From: Taenia hydatigena
Taxonomy: Eukaryota > Platyhelminthes > Cestoda > Cyclophyllidea > Taeniidae
Reading direction: 5' to 3'
Assembly (NCBI GenBank): GCA_036345935.2
Contig: JADWOT020000004.1
Span: 10,868,565 to 10,932,564 of the forward strand
DNA length: 64,000 nt
In this document: positions 45,830 through 58,399 of the stretch, in pieces
Layout of the letters: every line of letters begins with the position of its first letter
Position numbering within the stretch: position 1 is the first letter of the stretch
The notes under the pieces: generated by a model
The model's database searches: none
What the model was told of the DNA's origin: nothing
Seen by the model: the letters and a program-made list of their open reading frames with translations, nothing else
Position numbers and translations under genes: made by a program

Positions 45830-46115
45830 ATCATTTGCTTGGATGGATGGAAGTCAAGTGGGCATAAACAGACCGCAGTGGGCTTCCTTTCATCCCATCA
45901 ACCATCACTCCTTCCTCGTCACTCATCAAGAATGACTTAAAAGATGAGCACTTGATGTGGAGGGAGAGAGTTGCCCGGAAACGAAATGTAAGGTGGATTC
46001 TGTGACATCACCTCCATCCTGCCGCCTACTAAGTGCTAAGTGAGATAAGGCCTTCGTCTAATGAACAAAAGAGATGTATTTGAAGAAACAAGAAGAAGGA
46101 CAAAAATAAGAAAGG
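45830..46115. repeat. Dispersed inverted repeat R4, right copy
   Basis: Reverse complement of 5225-5560. The flanks here do not match the flanks of the other copy, and I see neither target-site duplication nor terminal repeats by eye. Confidence 0.85.
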
Positions 46116-46210
46116 TGGCATGTGTTGACATCTATTGACGCTGTCGAACAAATCACATTCTATAAGAAAGTTACGCACCGTGTTACTACTATGTGAAAGG
46201 GACAAACTAA

Positions 46211-47287
46211 CAAGACTCTTCGAATGTCGTTGTGTCTAGCTTGACGTGGAAGGCCTTCAACAATAATCTCACGACCGATTGCGTTGACATTGGAAGGCAC
46301 GGCTTCTCTGCAATAAGAAAGGATCCACCTTCACACCCTCCAACACATGCCTCTGCCTGCACCAGTGGCAGTGCATACCACTTCGTGTCTATCGGAGTTA
46401 AAATAATCCACGTGAGTAACCAACACTTTATGTGTGCAAGTAGCACCAGATTGGGTGAAGTAGGAAAGAACACAAAGACAGTGATGTGGCTTTCACTGGA
46501 CCTCATCGAGTCTGTGGAATGGGAGAGACGGAAGAAGTGAGAGGTGGGGGTGAGCAGTCAAGTGTGAGCGTACCTGCATTTGTGACTTTCAGGCAGGCTG
46601 ACACACAGCCGTGCACCCCTCAGCTGACGAGGAGGAGTCGCCACTGCCAATTGAGCCGCATTGGCTGTGGAGAATGTGACCACGGCTCTGTGCATTCCTT
46701 CGTCCACACTCGTCTCGGTGACTTCACCGAATCTGCCGAAGAGGCTTCGAACGTCGTCTTGTGTGCCGTTCTTTTCTCGCCTTGTTTGGAATTAAGAATG
46801 AAGAGGTCTTCACACCAACCAATCCTTGCTCTAATTTTTAATATTTTTTGATGTCCTCTTTTTTCATTTTAATCTCGGCTTTTGCTGTTATTTTGTGTTT
46901 CCTTTCCGTATTCTGTTTGTATCATTTTTGATTTTCATTTTTTTTCCAAGTTTATTTCCCTTGGTTTTTCTTATACTTTGACCTTTATTTTCCTGTTTTA
47001 GCACCCTTTATTTGTACTTTTACTTGTCTATTTCTTTATGGCTGCTGGCCCTTTGTTTTTATGCATGTTTGTTTCTTTTGGTATCACAAATTTGTGGTTT
47101 GTTTCCACGCTGACGTTATGCTTTTCGGCCTCTAGGTCGTTTTTCCTGACTTTAATCTCTTTTACCTTTTTGAGGCAGCCGATGTTGGAGTCCCCGCTAT
47201 CCCGAAGTGTGTGGTTGCGGTTGCAGGTGCCACGTGGCTACTTTAGATGTCATCAAATTTGTGGCGAGAACGCAGTTTTGTATGTGA
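46211..47287 (+). CDS. Tentative three-exon cysteine-rich secreted-type protein
   Basis: Three open segments can be joined in phase: 46211-46411 (donor CAC/GTGAGT), 46597-46805 (acceptor GGCAG, donor AAGAG/GTCTTC) and 47179-47287 (acceptor GGCAG, stop TGA). The second encodes C, HC, GCGEC and VVLCAVLFSPC. The third encodes RCWSPRYPEVCGCGCRC. The number and spacing of Cys recall a cystine-knot growth factor or hormone, but no family signature is complete. The start exon is not seen, the last donor is weak, and Pro/Ser/Thr-rich parts of exon 1 may be chance. Confidence 0.22.
46845..47010. repeat. T-rich low-complexity tract
   Basis: Runs of T with TTTTC/TTTTG interruptions. In the tentative model above it would lie in the last intron as an extended polypyrimidine region. 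Confidence 0.6.
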
Positions 47288-47599
47288 GGCATTGTTGAGG
47301 TGGTGCAAATCAAGTGCATCTATTCCTTCGCATCTGCCACGAGAAACGATATGAATCCTGTCTGCATTCACTACTGCTGCTCACCTTATTACGGCATTCG
47401 TGTGTTGGTGTTCAAGCCTTTCAGCTAGGTGTTCTCTTTCAAAGGAGTGGACGAGGTTCTGCCTGTCGAAACGTTGGTGCATTTTGATATTCCTCTCCTT
47501 ATGAATTGTTTCACTTCCTTTCGTGTTCCGCAATAAATTCATTTCAATGAGCTGTTATTGGCATGCATGTGGTGTTCATTGTCTTTGTGTGGGTGTATT

Positions 47600-47863
47600 G
47601 AGCCGTTCGAGAATAAAGGTTTGAAGTGGAGTACCTGAAATGTGGCGGTGGAGGTGTAGTGAAGGAGTGCTAGTTTGAGTTTTTGTGAGTGGATGAGAGA
47701 AGATGGCGCTGCTGCGATATGGTATGGCAGCGAGGCCCAGTGCAAAGGGTACGACTACTAAAGGAAATAAAGGCCCGAATAGCACGAAGCAGACCCCTTG
47801 TTTGATGATTGAGGATCTTTGTGTCCCGTAACTGCAATCACCACTCGCCCTTCGCTTTCCCAA
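47600..47863 (-). CDS. Possible exon of a membrane protein
   Basis: This open minus-strand frame has no ATG at its head. It has a basic start (GKRRASGDCSYG), a long hydrophobic run (residues about 24-46, FVLFGPLFPLVVVPFALGLA) and a Ser/Thr/His-rich tail. It can end at a site reading CATTTCAG/GTACTC. The single TM with a polar flank is suggestive. No family is recognised and no partner exon is established. Confidence 0.25.
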
Positions 47864-48734
47864 CTCCCTTAATGCTGGTCTGTACTACCAAATGTGCAAA
47901 GTAGCATGTTCCCCAACTCCACCATCACAATTGCTCCCTCACACTTTCCCAGTAAATGGGGTAGGCCATTTGTTAACCATTTCTAACTGTCTGTCATTTG
48001 AGAAGGTACGCTGATGGGAAGTTGTTTTGGATGACACGAACAAACTCCGGCCTGAAGGCGCTTTTCAACTATTTAGCCAGCTGGCTGGAAAAGAGCCGCT
48101 TTCCACAACATCCAATCTGCAGTATTCTTTTGCCTGGGGAGGTCGACAACGAAGAACTCAATGTCTGAGTGCAAAAGCAGCGTTATACTTGTCACCTCTG
48201 ACCTCATACGCGCTATCCTCTCCACCTGTCGACAACTGTCCATCTGCACGGCCGAGTACCCACCCACCCACTCACGCAATCAATCATCCGTTCTCCTGCC
48301 CCCTACTACTTCTCCTTACGACCGCCCTAAATGTTGGCACGCCGATGTGACGCACAAGGGCGATGGCTTGAGCGCAATAAAGATATCCACTGATGTGACT
48401 TGGAGAAAGAGGGAGAGAGGAGGCAGAAGGGGAGAATAATGTAACGCCGGAAGCAAGCTGACGGGTATCCATCTCCAGCTCAATTAATCTCACATCTGCA
48501 GCACACACGACCAAGCACTAATTTGCCAATTGACCTGAAATTTACCTCAGCTGCCCTACACCGCCTCCCCACACGGCCTTGTTGCCCTCATCAGTGGGAT
48601 GAGCAAAGATGGAGGCAATGTACGACGTGATATTGAAAGTGGCTGTTAAGGCGTTCACACATCCGCCACAATCTCCCTCTCCCTCTCTCTCTCCATCCAC
48701 CCACCGGTTACAACGCCCCCTTGGTGGGAAGTAT

Positions 48735-48870
48735 GGTCCTCAAATTTAAGGCATAGACTATGTGTATGCAGTGACGGTCTTGCGCTTCACGTGCTCAGTG
48801 TGCGTGACAGAGCCGCGAATGATGGTCCCTGGCAAGACCTTGAGCACACTGCAGATCTCACCCCAAACGG
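48735..48870 (-). pseudogene. Histone H4 pseudogene fragment
   Basis: On the minus strand, about 35 residues match the end of histone H4. SVLKVLPGTIIRGSV followed by THTEHVKRKTVTA corresponds to the H4 segment from GVLKVFLENVIRDAV to TYTEHAKRKTVTA (about residues 56-84). After a one-base frame change, IVYAL continues the H4 match VVYAL. The first half of H4 and the GFGG end are missing, and a TAG interrupts the original frame. H4 is nearly invariant in animals, so this number of changes means a dead copy. It sits inside an 86-codon frame (48758-49018) whose earlier part is not H4. Confidence 0.8.
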
Positions 48871-50949
48871 GCTCGTCTGTTCCAGCACCAATCGGCAACA
48901 TGAAAAAAGGGTCGAAATGCGTTTGAAGGTTACTTTTAGCAAAAAGTAAAGCTGATAGATTACTCCTGTCAATGTTCACAACCACAATGCTCAGAACCTG
49001 AATGTTCTGAGCGCACATCCAAAAAGAAGTAAAAACAAGTTGGTTGCGTTACTATAGGCAGTCAACAATGTTGTTTGTATAGAGAACACAAGACACAAAC
49101 CCCACAAAGGCGGCAACACTTAATCAATAAACAAAAAGTGTAAATGAGGGAGGGGAACAGAATGAAAAGAAGTCCATAAACTTGCCTACTCTTTAACGCT
49201 TTAACTGCCATGATCTGTGCCGAGCACGAGCCAAGTGTGAACTTCTAATGTGCAGAGAATAGACGAAGATGGGGAGTTATAATGAGGTCAAGGGAACAGA
49301 AAAAACAAAGATGAAGAAAGGGAGGGAGAGAGAGAGAGACTTGAACTGCTTCTCCGGGAATGTGCAGTCTCTCCCAAGATCATTTCACCTTGACAAAATT
49401 TGACGCAGAGAGTGGGAGCAGAGCACCACCTCTTCGGTCTCGAGCTTCGTTCGATTCGGTCACCTTGAGAAGAGTCGAGCACTTGAATCCAAAGAATTGA
49501 CGCTTTCCTCAGCGCTGCTTAATCTTCCTAGTGCGTGGATTTTTCGTCAGACGAGACGGCAGTCCCTAAAGACTGTACAAAGCAAGTGAACACTTAATCA
49601 ACTCTAACTAACCAGACAGAGTTCCGCAGTTTCACTGACTTGGCGAACTACTGCAGGCGTTTTCTTAGTGGCTAAGGTAGCTAGCTCCTGCATAAAGCGA
49701 TCAGAAAGCTGACAAATAAGAAATTCAAGTAAGAGACTGAGCATCACAAAGCGCCAGAAGAACTAGAATAAAAATTGCTCCGCACGGATCCAAGCTTTAC
49801 CAAACTTGGTGCCCAGCGCACTACCCTTTGCACTGGACGTCATCGCCTACGCCAGTATCAGACTCGGCAACAAATGAGACAGAAAAGTGCAAGGGACCGT
49901 GAACTGTTCGCCATCTCTGCTATGGTTAGACAATGCCAACACTACCAGATGGCGAGACAACTCGTAGTGAGCGCTGACTTGCTTAGAAACAGTGAAGATG
50001 AAACGCTGGATTGTACGATGGTACGAGGAACTGCAGCAATACATCTTTACAGTTCAGCACAGAAAAGGGAATTCATAGGGCAATGCGAACGCATTCAGGA
50101 TGATATCACTTAGTCATTCTCTCTCAAGAGCTCCTCATAACAAACGCAGCACGCGACTGTCACAGCAGATCTCCGATTACCAATGAAAAATCATAAAAGG
50201 CTTTTTAAGAGAGGGAGAGATGCCTTGGTAGGTGCCGCGACAACACAGGCAAACGCCCCACCACCAAGAGGTGCTCACATACCGAATGCTTGCACTTTGT
50301 TACAGTCTGGCTCGAGATCTTCTCATTTGAACCACGGTTAGCCACAGGATGAGGAGTTTTCGTTCAAGGTTGATTTACTTATAAATGCATAAAAAGAAGC
50401 TCAACTTTGGTGGCAAGTTCTCACGGCCTTCTTTTTTTGTCCTTCCCTTAGCAAATATCACTCGAGAGTTAGACGGAAACCTTAACTAGTCGAACCCGTC
50501 AGATACTTGACAACGACAAACACCATTCAGTTTGTAGTCATCACAACGCAAAACCACAACAAACGCCACTCAAAGCGCTCACTCAAGAACTGGGTAGTAC
50601 ATGCAATTTGAATCACTTTATTGGGTGGTCTAAGCACAGGTTCGTCGCAGACTACAACCGGCCGTTATCAACCATCAGGCAGCAGTCCTAGTATTTTACA
50701 ATCTTAGCAAATAAGGACAATCTTTCTAAAGGAGCATGTAATGCAGGCGGTAGTCTTGCAAGCATTATAATGAAATCTGGCACACATAGCATTAGCAAAG
50801 AAGATTTGAATTTTCCAAATAAATGATAGTCGACTAATAAGAGTCTTCGTAATTTCTCAGCTAGTTTAAATAATAGGAAAAAAGACAACTACCTAAGCTG
50901 AATTTCAGTGACTATTGATTAGCCAAATAAATGTTCAGTTTAGTTCCGT
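48871..50949. other. Intergenic
   Basis: A (GA)n tract lies at about 49318-49342. The 112-codon plus frame at 49775-50113 (Arg/Gln-rich) has no motif, and the opposite strand is open for 65 codons in the same place. Nothing else is supported. Confidence 0.4.
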
Positions 50950-51312
50950 CAGCGTTTATAATAGGAAAGGGAAGAGAACTTGCAGTTCGAACAAAGTCGA
51001 CGTCGTGGAATCCCCTCTCCATCTTTTCCGCAAGATAACAACGAGCAAATAAACCACTAGTGCTGCATATCCCGCCACCTCATGAGATCATTCGTCTGCA
51101 CCATCTACAGTATCCGCACGCTCCATATCACACCGACGAACTGCCACGTCATCAAAATTCATAGCCTCAGCGGAAGGCACAAAGGCAACAGCGGTGGCAC
51201 CATAACCATCAGCATTAGTGTTCTCGGTTTCAGAAGCGACAACAATAATCAGCAAGTCGGTGGCACCATCTGCCTGCCACTCATCAACGCTGTCATGGAT
51301 GTACGCTACCAC
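50950..51312 (-). CDS. Possible type-I membrane protein end, interrupted by one stop
   Basis: The minus-strand frame from 51312 encodes an Ala/Asp/Glu-rich segment (VDEWQADGATDLL, AMNFDDVAVRRCDMERAD). It meets TGA at 51088-51090, then continues in the same frame with AGYAALVVYLLVVIL, RKRWRGDSTT and a further 15 residues to a stop near 50956. A hydrophobic helix followed by a basic stop-transfer is typical of single-pass proteins. Either a small intron removes the stop (a CAG precedes the helix at about 51063) or this is a pseudogene. The opposite strand is also open (51082-51387). Confidence 0.25.
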
Positions 51313-52389
51313 CTAATACAAAAGGAGTGCAAAGAAGTACATTTGGCGGGCAAGGGCTATCAGTGGAATGAGGAATTTGGCAAATGAGACGCACAATGGG
51401 AAAACGAGGTCAATGATGTGGTGCTTCTGCGCCTCCACACAGGAGACGTCACCCGCGTCAGCGCCAAGTGCACCACTGCAGCAGCAGCAGGTGATTGGCA
51501 TGTAGGGGAGACCGTTGGCGGCTATTCCAAGTTGACGGTCTTGGTGATAATATTGCAGTAGGAAGCTCAAAGATGTTAAGACGTGTCGCTTCAATCGTCA
51601 TGTGTCGGCCACCACCTTTGTCGCATCGCACTCCCTGTTGCTGATTAACGAGGTATAAAGGCGGTTAGTGAAAATGACAGCGGGTTAGATGGAAAAACTC
51701 ACAATCAGGCACTGAAGAGTAACCGTTACCTCGACCCATTAGTAATTTAAATACACACTTAGAAATGTCAAATTGGTGTGTAGATGTTCACAGACCCTCT
51801 AATCCCCCTTGTTTTGCAGACAGCGCCAACTTCGAGAATGCCAGTTTGCAGAGTGTGACCCACTCATGTGTAAGTAGGTTTTACTTTGACTCATCTGCTT
51901 TGTCACTTACAGCAGCTGCAGTTTGAGTACTCTTCCATTCTTGGTATCTTTGTAGATGCAAGCGTACGTCGGGGTCTAATAAACTTACCACCGCCAACAC
52001 CACAACCAACACCGGCACTGATGTCAGGGCGACCACGACCAGCGGTAACGTAGGAAGCGTCTTTACTTGTTGATTCTCTAGCCACCACTACAACAATGCA
52101 TCAATTATCTTTCTCAGCTCCTACCTTTTCCCTCTTTTCGTCTCCTCTTCTGATATCGTCTACACTTACGTCAGCATCATCGATTCTCAAATACAACATT
52201 AAGCAGTTTGGTAAGTACCTTCTCGTTTCTCACCAAAGTCCTCAATCCCCATTCGGCTCGCTCTACTCGCATTTACCCATTTGCAATATAAAAAGATCAC
52301 ACGACCTTGTTCTTTACCGATCCCTTGATCGCCTCTCCATGACTACTTAGCAGTCAGTAAGTAAAGCGCATTTATCCCGGAATCTGATT
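51313..52389. other. Intergenic or unrecognised exons
   Basis: A 93-codon minus frame at 51313-51594 has a CCCC run and a hydrophobic end. It adjoins the frame below 51312 across a TATTAG site and could be its upstream exon or intron. I cannot decide. Confidence 0.3.
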
Positions 52390-52401
52390 CCGCTCTACAT
52401 T

Positions 52402-52809
52402 ATGACCTCTTCACGACTTTCACTGGCACTGCATGCACTGCTGAGCATAAGCACGGCTGACCATATGCAGTGTGCGAGTAATTTGAGTTGGTCAACACTG
52501 AAAGTCAAGTTCATCTGTATTATGAGGCTCTGTGGGTTCATTGTTAGCCCCAATGTATTGCATGTAATTAAATCATTTGAAAGGGACTCATGGGATACAA
52601 ATACTGTGGCATTGCACTTGACCATTGATGCTTTACATTCTGAAGAACTCAGTGATGCTAATCAAATTAGCAGATTCAATGCCTTGAAACCCCTAAACTT
52701 ATGTAATAGTCCATGTAAATGTGCCAAAAATTCAGCCGTAAATGATAAAGGAAAGGTCTGTGTCTGCAACACCCAAGAAAACCGAGAAAGTAAAGCTGAT
52801 AGACGTTGA
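52402..52809 (+). CDS. Unrecognised 135-residue ORF, possibly secreted
   Basis: An ATG opens a frame with a hydrophobic beginning (SRLSLALHALLSIS) that may act as a weak signal peptide. A middle part of ordinary composition follows, then a Cys-rich end (LNLCNSPCKCAKN, VCVCNTQE) that vaguely recalls half an EGF-type domain. It is the longest clean plus-strand frame in the right half. No copy and no known family were found. Confidence 0.28.
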   Translation: MTSSRLSLALHALLSISTADHMQCASNLSWSTLKVKFICIMRLCGFIVSPNVLHVIKSFERDSWDTNTVALHLTIDALHSEELSDANQISRFNALKPLNLCNSPCKCAKNSAVNDKGKVCVCNTQENRESKADRR

Positions 52810-52989
52810 CCAAATACACCACTCAATGAACACTTTACAGTGTTTATGCACTACATCATTAGTGATTATAGCTAGGTTTTCGCATTGCGATTGTTCTTTT
52901 ACTATTTTCTACACAAAAACGCCACTAATTTTGCACAATAAACCCGCGCACCAAACAGCCAAATTGCATTGCAAACAATGAACTGATTA

Positions 52990-55900
52990 AGCAGAAGACG
53001 AATGCATGAGGAGAAGTAGCTTGACTTTCGAGCGCTGGATATTGTATTTGTTAGTCGTAAAAATGAAAAGAGTTACCGCTACTAAGTGCTGCGATGCCAT
53101 TATAAACGAGCTGCTGTCGTGCACCCTCCATAGGTGTCGCGGGTGCTACAGCATGCAGTTTATGCATGAGTTACCAGCAGTGGTGCTGAGACCAAGTCAA
53201 AATAGGTTTAAATCGACTTATTTACCTAGTCAGTAGAAGACTTATTTACGCCTCTAAAGGAAAGAAGAGGTACAATGAATCCCACCAAGTATCTCCTCGC
53301 CTCATGTTTTCCCTACTTTGAAAATTGGTCGCTGATAAATTTGAGACAGTTTTTTTTGGCAATAAGGAATAAAGTGTTATTATTAATAATGATTTGGTGT
53401 TAGGCATTTTGGGATCAGACTCTATCTGTAGGATATGAGTGCAAAATCAAGCCGTTAGTTATTACCGGTTTAAACACTAAGCTGCATACCTATTTGTTAA
53501 ACAATTATTACTTATTTTCAATTCAGTTGGCACCATTGCGCATTCAGGCACAATATAAGTTGGGCGATCTTGGCACAGCACGCGATATAGGAACTACTAC
53601 CACAGCCATGCCACTGAGTAGTAAATCTGACCCAATTCATTTTGCTTCTGGGGTTGAATGGCTTCTTTTGTGAATTCACAACAGTCTATCTAGGCCCCAG
53701 TCCGTCTGCCGATTAGACTGCGCAATGTCTGGTGAGCAGCGATTCAATGGCATTAATGATTCACTTCACATTTTGTAAAAGCCGTATAGGCTAGGACGAT
53801 AGAGGAGAGTTGTAATGGTGAATGCCCTTCAAAATAGACAGGAAATGAAATTCCGCACACCTTGTGGAGATTAAGTGTGCAAGCATGTATGGGAATCCAA
53901 TTCGGTGTATGCTAAGTGTGAGAATTCTTGATGTCTAACCAGTCGCTCGAAATTAGGGTAAGTATCATCCTAACTTGAGAGGTTTACTGCTTCTTACCAC
54001 GCATAGGTTACCCCATTTATAAATGAATGGGTCACATATCTACGGACCGAGGAGCCCGTGCAATATTAGAATCGACTTTTTCTTTGGATCGCACGCACAA
54101 TTGAGTGGCACCTTAAAGGAGTGTTTGTTTAAGTAATCAACGCTTCTGATAAAATTTGTGGTGCCCTTGAGGTGGCCTCAAGTGTTACCTTCTTCAGTAG
54201 AAGTTTAACGGAATAGTAGTAGAGGAATCACAATGTTTGATATTTCAGTGAAGCTAGGAATATCGAATAAATCTCTGCTCCATTGCTATAATTGTGGTTC
54301 TTACTGACGTGAATTCGCACACAAATATTTCTAGCCTAAAGCGACATACTATAAAGGACTTGATGTCTAGGGTTTCTTAAAGTTCTATCCTGCGTAGCAA
54401 TTATTTTTATTTTACTTAGCTACTTCAATGGCCGAAATAAAGGAAGACCAATGAGAACACTGGCACTGCATGCAAATGCGAAAGAATGCGATGTGAGTAT
54501 TGAGCCCTTCCACGCCATGCCTTGCTTTTGGTGCTCTTACAAGATAATGATAAGCTTCTACCCAGATTTCTGAGTCATTATCATTACAGTCGTACATGAT
54601 TATACGTGCTCCTCATCGGACTGTCAAAAACAGTGTTAGCTGAATTATCCCTTATGCTTACTGCATCTCCATTGTAATGACGATGGCTGGAGCGTACCGC
54701 CGGGAAAGGTAGATAGACACCTGATTTAATTTTAGTACGTGGATGTGGCGAGGGCAACGAAGGCCTCACCATGTACTGATATCTGAGGTCACTCCATTTT
54801 ATGTAGGCAGACAAATAGACAGTGTCTTAACATATTGGAATATCTTCTATTTATTTATTTGATGACCCAGAAGCTAAGTGCATGCGCTTTACATGTCCTC
54901 AAATATTTTTAAATGCCCGACACCTAAAAGGAATTTGAATCGGATTTCTGATGCGTATTACTTGCGACTCGGCTTTTAAAGCATTCGATTAGTACAGTGA
55001 GGAAAACAAGCAGTATCCATTTCATGAGATTTTTTTTGCATCTCTGATCTCTCAAACTACCTGCAGATAGACGTGATAGCCTGCAAGTGCTAACTAACTT
55101 TAGTGCACGCCTTGGTTACCGCTGCTGCACGAGCTCATTCCCTTAACATTCGATAACAATTATTTTGCACTGAACTCTGTGACAGAGCAAAAGTACACAA
55201 AGCTTACCCATACACGTAGGGTATGTTAGGAATTTGAAAGCATTCAACAATAATTTGATCAAAATCGCAAATAAAAGTCTAAAAGCCTAATATGCACCCT
55301 GACTTTGTCACTGACACTGCAAAACTAGACATTCTAAATAATAATGATCCTCCCTCTTGACTTTGTTGCAAATTTAACAAAGACATGCAGTCACAAGAAG
55401 TGGTAGATTAAGGTAAAATGCTCTAGCCTGATCGAAACATGTCGCTTGTATGCCTTTTATCTATTTAGACTAAAGTTGCCCTTGCGGCATTGACAAAGCC
55501 CTGACTATTGAAACCATCCAGAAATTGGAAGCCTAGATTCGCGATGGGTTTTTAAGTAAAACCCGAGGGAAGAGTAGTTGAGCATCATTTGGTTGTGAAT
55601 GACTAAGAACTCGCTTATCTTCATCGCCGTTTATCTGATCAAGCGTCGAAAACTTTCTTTCGGCAGAGGAGGACCAACCTGCCGCTACTGTTCCAGGGTA
55701 TCTTTGCAGTGAAAAAGCATTGAACTCTCATCGAAAGAAGTAGAATAGGAGTGTGATCTCGGGATCGTTACAACGCCTTTCGCTACACTTTTTTCTTCAA
55801 ATATTCTGCGAATTTCTACAGCTATATCTCTACTACATAGATTATTTTGTTGTAGCTTTATTTTGTCCTACGTATTCTACCTCTATTTTCCTAATTTGTT

Positions 55901-58111
55901 AGGACACCGCTCACACTAAATTTACTAGCCAGGTTATTGTAACCAACATTTAATACGCATAATTTGTTGTTTAGTGAGTGTTTTAGCGCATGAGGTATAT
56001 AGCTAAGTATGCATTTCTGGGAAGCAAAGCAAAAAAGCCTCTCGGAGAGCCCTACAACAAGCAAACAAATATGGAGTCAATACATTTACATTTGAAGGTG
56101 CGGGTTACTAAAAATTGCGGCCTATAAAACCACGATCATATAAAATTGCTGTGCTATTGTTAAAGTTATCCAAACAACCGATGTAATCTGACGCAACGCA
56201 CTGCCATGCAATGAGATGCTTCATCACTTCTACCAGGCAACGTTAAGTTAACCCTATGCCGTCTGAGCTGCACTTTACAGGTGCGTACGCGCCTCCTTTT
56301 CTGCAACGCAATCACGACCTCATCAAAGTAAAAGTCCATCCCACTATATTATTATTTACAGAAAGGGTACATGGTTGGCATAAAACAAAAGAAAACTTAC
56401 AAGTTTTGACGTACAACAGGCTTTAGTCGTATTTTACGCATACAACGTCCTGCGCAAGTCTGCAAATTGAAATGAACCAAAGCAAATCTATTAATCGCCA
56501 TTGTAAAATATATCCGACAAAGGAATGGATACCCACATCTATGACGTGAGTGCATGTGTTCCACCATTGCCTCCTATGTAGGACAGTCTGCAAAGCATTC
56601 TGTGCAAGAGGAGTATTTCTGAGTTCTCCATTCTCTGATCTGCAGCATGGTATAATAAATCATATTTTCAGGATTTTGTGCAGGACGCCAAAAACTGTAG
56701 CATATAATCAGAGCATATTGAATGCCAATGGCGTCTGACAAACGCAAACTCACAAATATGTGTTCCAATGAAGTGACTGCGATATGAGTCAAAGTGTTCG
56801 AATGACATAAAGCACACACAGCACGTGTTGTGCGCATGGACTGTTATTATGGTCTAAAAAAGTTCTTTCAAAAATTTTGGCATATATAAGGACATAAGAC
56901 AAGAATAATAAAGCACCTCTTTGATGCCGTAGCACCATCCCCATAGTTCCACACATCTCACCGCAAACAGGACAATACGGACTTATTTCTACTAAAAATG
57001 TTAAGCATATGCAAAGTGATATGTTGAGGTTGCGAAGGTGGCTGTAAAGATGGCACATCAGTAGCTATAAGACCAAGATTCGCCTATAATTGGCCATGTA
57101 TCGCGCGAGTCAATGTCATTCACACAAAAAATGGGAGTCGGTGCACCTAATATGTTTCCTTTTTAAATGATATGACTGAAAATCTCTACAAATTATCATG
57201 TCTGCCTATCCAATAGCATACATAAATATATTCACATGCAAAGCTACCTATTTACTAAGTATAGTTTAAATTAAAATTGAAGTGAGCCTACTTTGATGCT
57301 CGCGAAACAGGTGGACTCGGTATAAGGTAATGTTTCCAAACGATGCAGGACACATCATGCATCTGTAGGCTTCCATGTTAAAAAAAATTAGAGGCGATGC
57401 GCGAAGTTGCACAGCTGAGCTTGCAGTGTGCTTAATGCAAATGTAAAGGGACCGACTGGACCTGTCCTCAGCCTTTCATGTGATCAAAACGCAGAGGAGC
57501 GAACGTCAAGTAATTGCTTAAAACCATTAAGCAACATAGAAAACTAGCAGCATTTTCAACACGATATTTAATTGCTGAGCTAAGTTCTTATCAATTTTGC
57601 ACCTTTTGACTGAAGTTTGTAGATAATTTATCAAAGGACACATTTTTATGCATTAGCTTACCGGAAGACACTAGTCTGGTGCATTTGGCCTAATTTCCCA
57701 TCCCCTATTTCCATTGGCGCTAAAATGTTATAATAATTTACGAATCTTTAGCATGAAACAAAGGAGCATTGAATCGTTACAAATTACCGAACATTTACAC
57801 TTGGTCAAAGATGTACGCGAAATCTACTGATTAATTTCTACTCATCGTTCATGCTAGAGACCATATTGCGTCGAGAATGGGCACAATGACGGGAAGCAGA
57901 TTTCCGGTTCCCAAATGCTCTCGACTGCCCATCCCTAGTGCCATTTGGACAGGCTTATTACAACGCTAGGGCGGTGAACCTACTAGCCTCTGGGATTGCT
58001 GATCTTTCGGATGGAATACGCCATGCTGTTGTTAAGACTTGCCTACCATTGTCACCCCGCTGGTGGCTGTAAACAAGGATAAAATTAAAATCACAGGTCA
58101 TGATCTATTAA
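52990..58111. other. Intergenic, AT-rich
   Basis: Only short frames are present. On the minus strand at 56789-57058 a YCPVCGEMCG and LRHQR pair looks like half of a zinc finger, as in the N-terminal region of some non-LTR elements, but the second His is missing. No repeat block from the left half occurs here. Confidence 0.4.
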
Positions 58112-58396
58112 ATGATTGTGCTTTACTGCTTGTGGGCCAGTTCCAGCAAAAATACTTGCACTCGTGTTGACTGGAGCCCACCCTTCTCGGACGATACATT
58201 CCGCACATCGGTAAGAAGCTTACAGCTCAATTACTCAACCGACGATAGTTGGAGCATAAGGAATTGGAGTTTAGCTAGCGCCGTAAACCTGGTGCAAAAA
58301 AGTTATATTGGAACAATGAGCCCTCCGACTTTAATCTTCATAGAATTAGACAATTATAAATGTCTTTACGTAACTCTAAGTAATCTCTTTTACTGA
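58112..58396 (+). mobile_element. Possible LINE RT fragment
   Basis: A 94-codon frame has FSDDTF (residues 25-30) followed by SLQLN and WSIRNWSLASAVN. That order matches FADDT, the LQ helix and WSxxNWLxxNVxK of LINE reverse transcriptases, though with a shorter spacing. Being one short block with no neighbouring motifs, it is weak evidence. Confidence 0.3.
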
Positions 58397-58399
58397 GCA

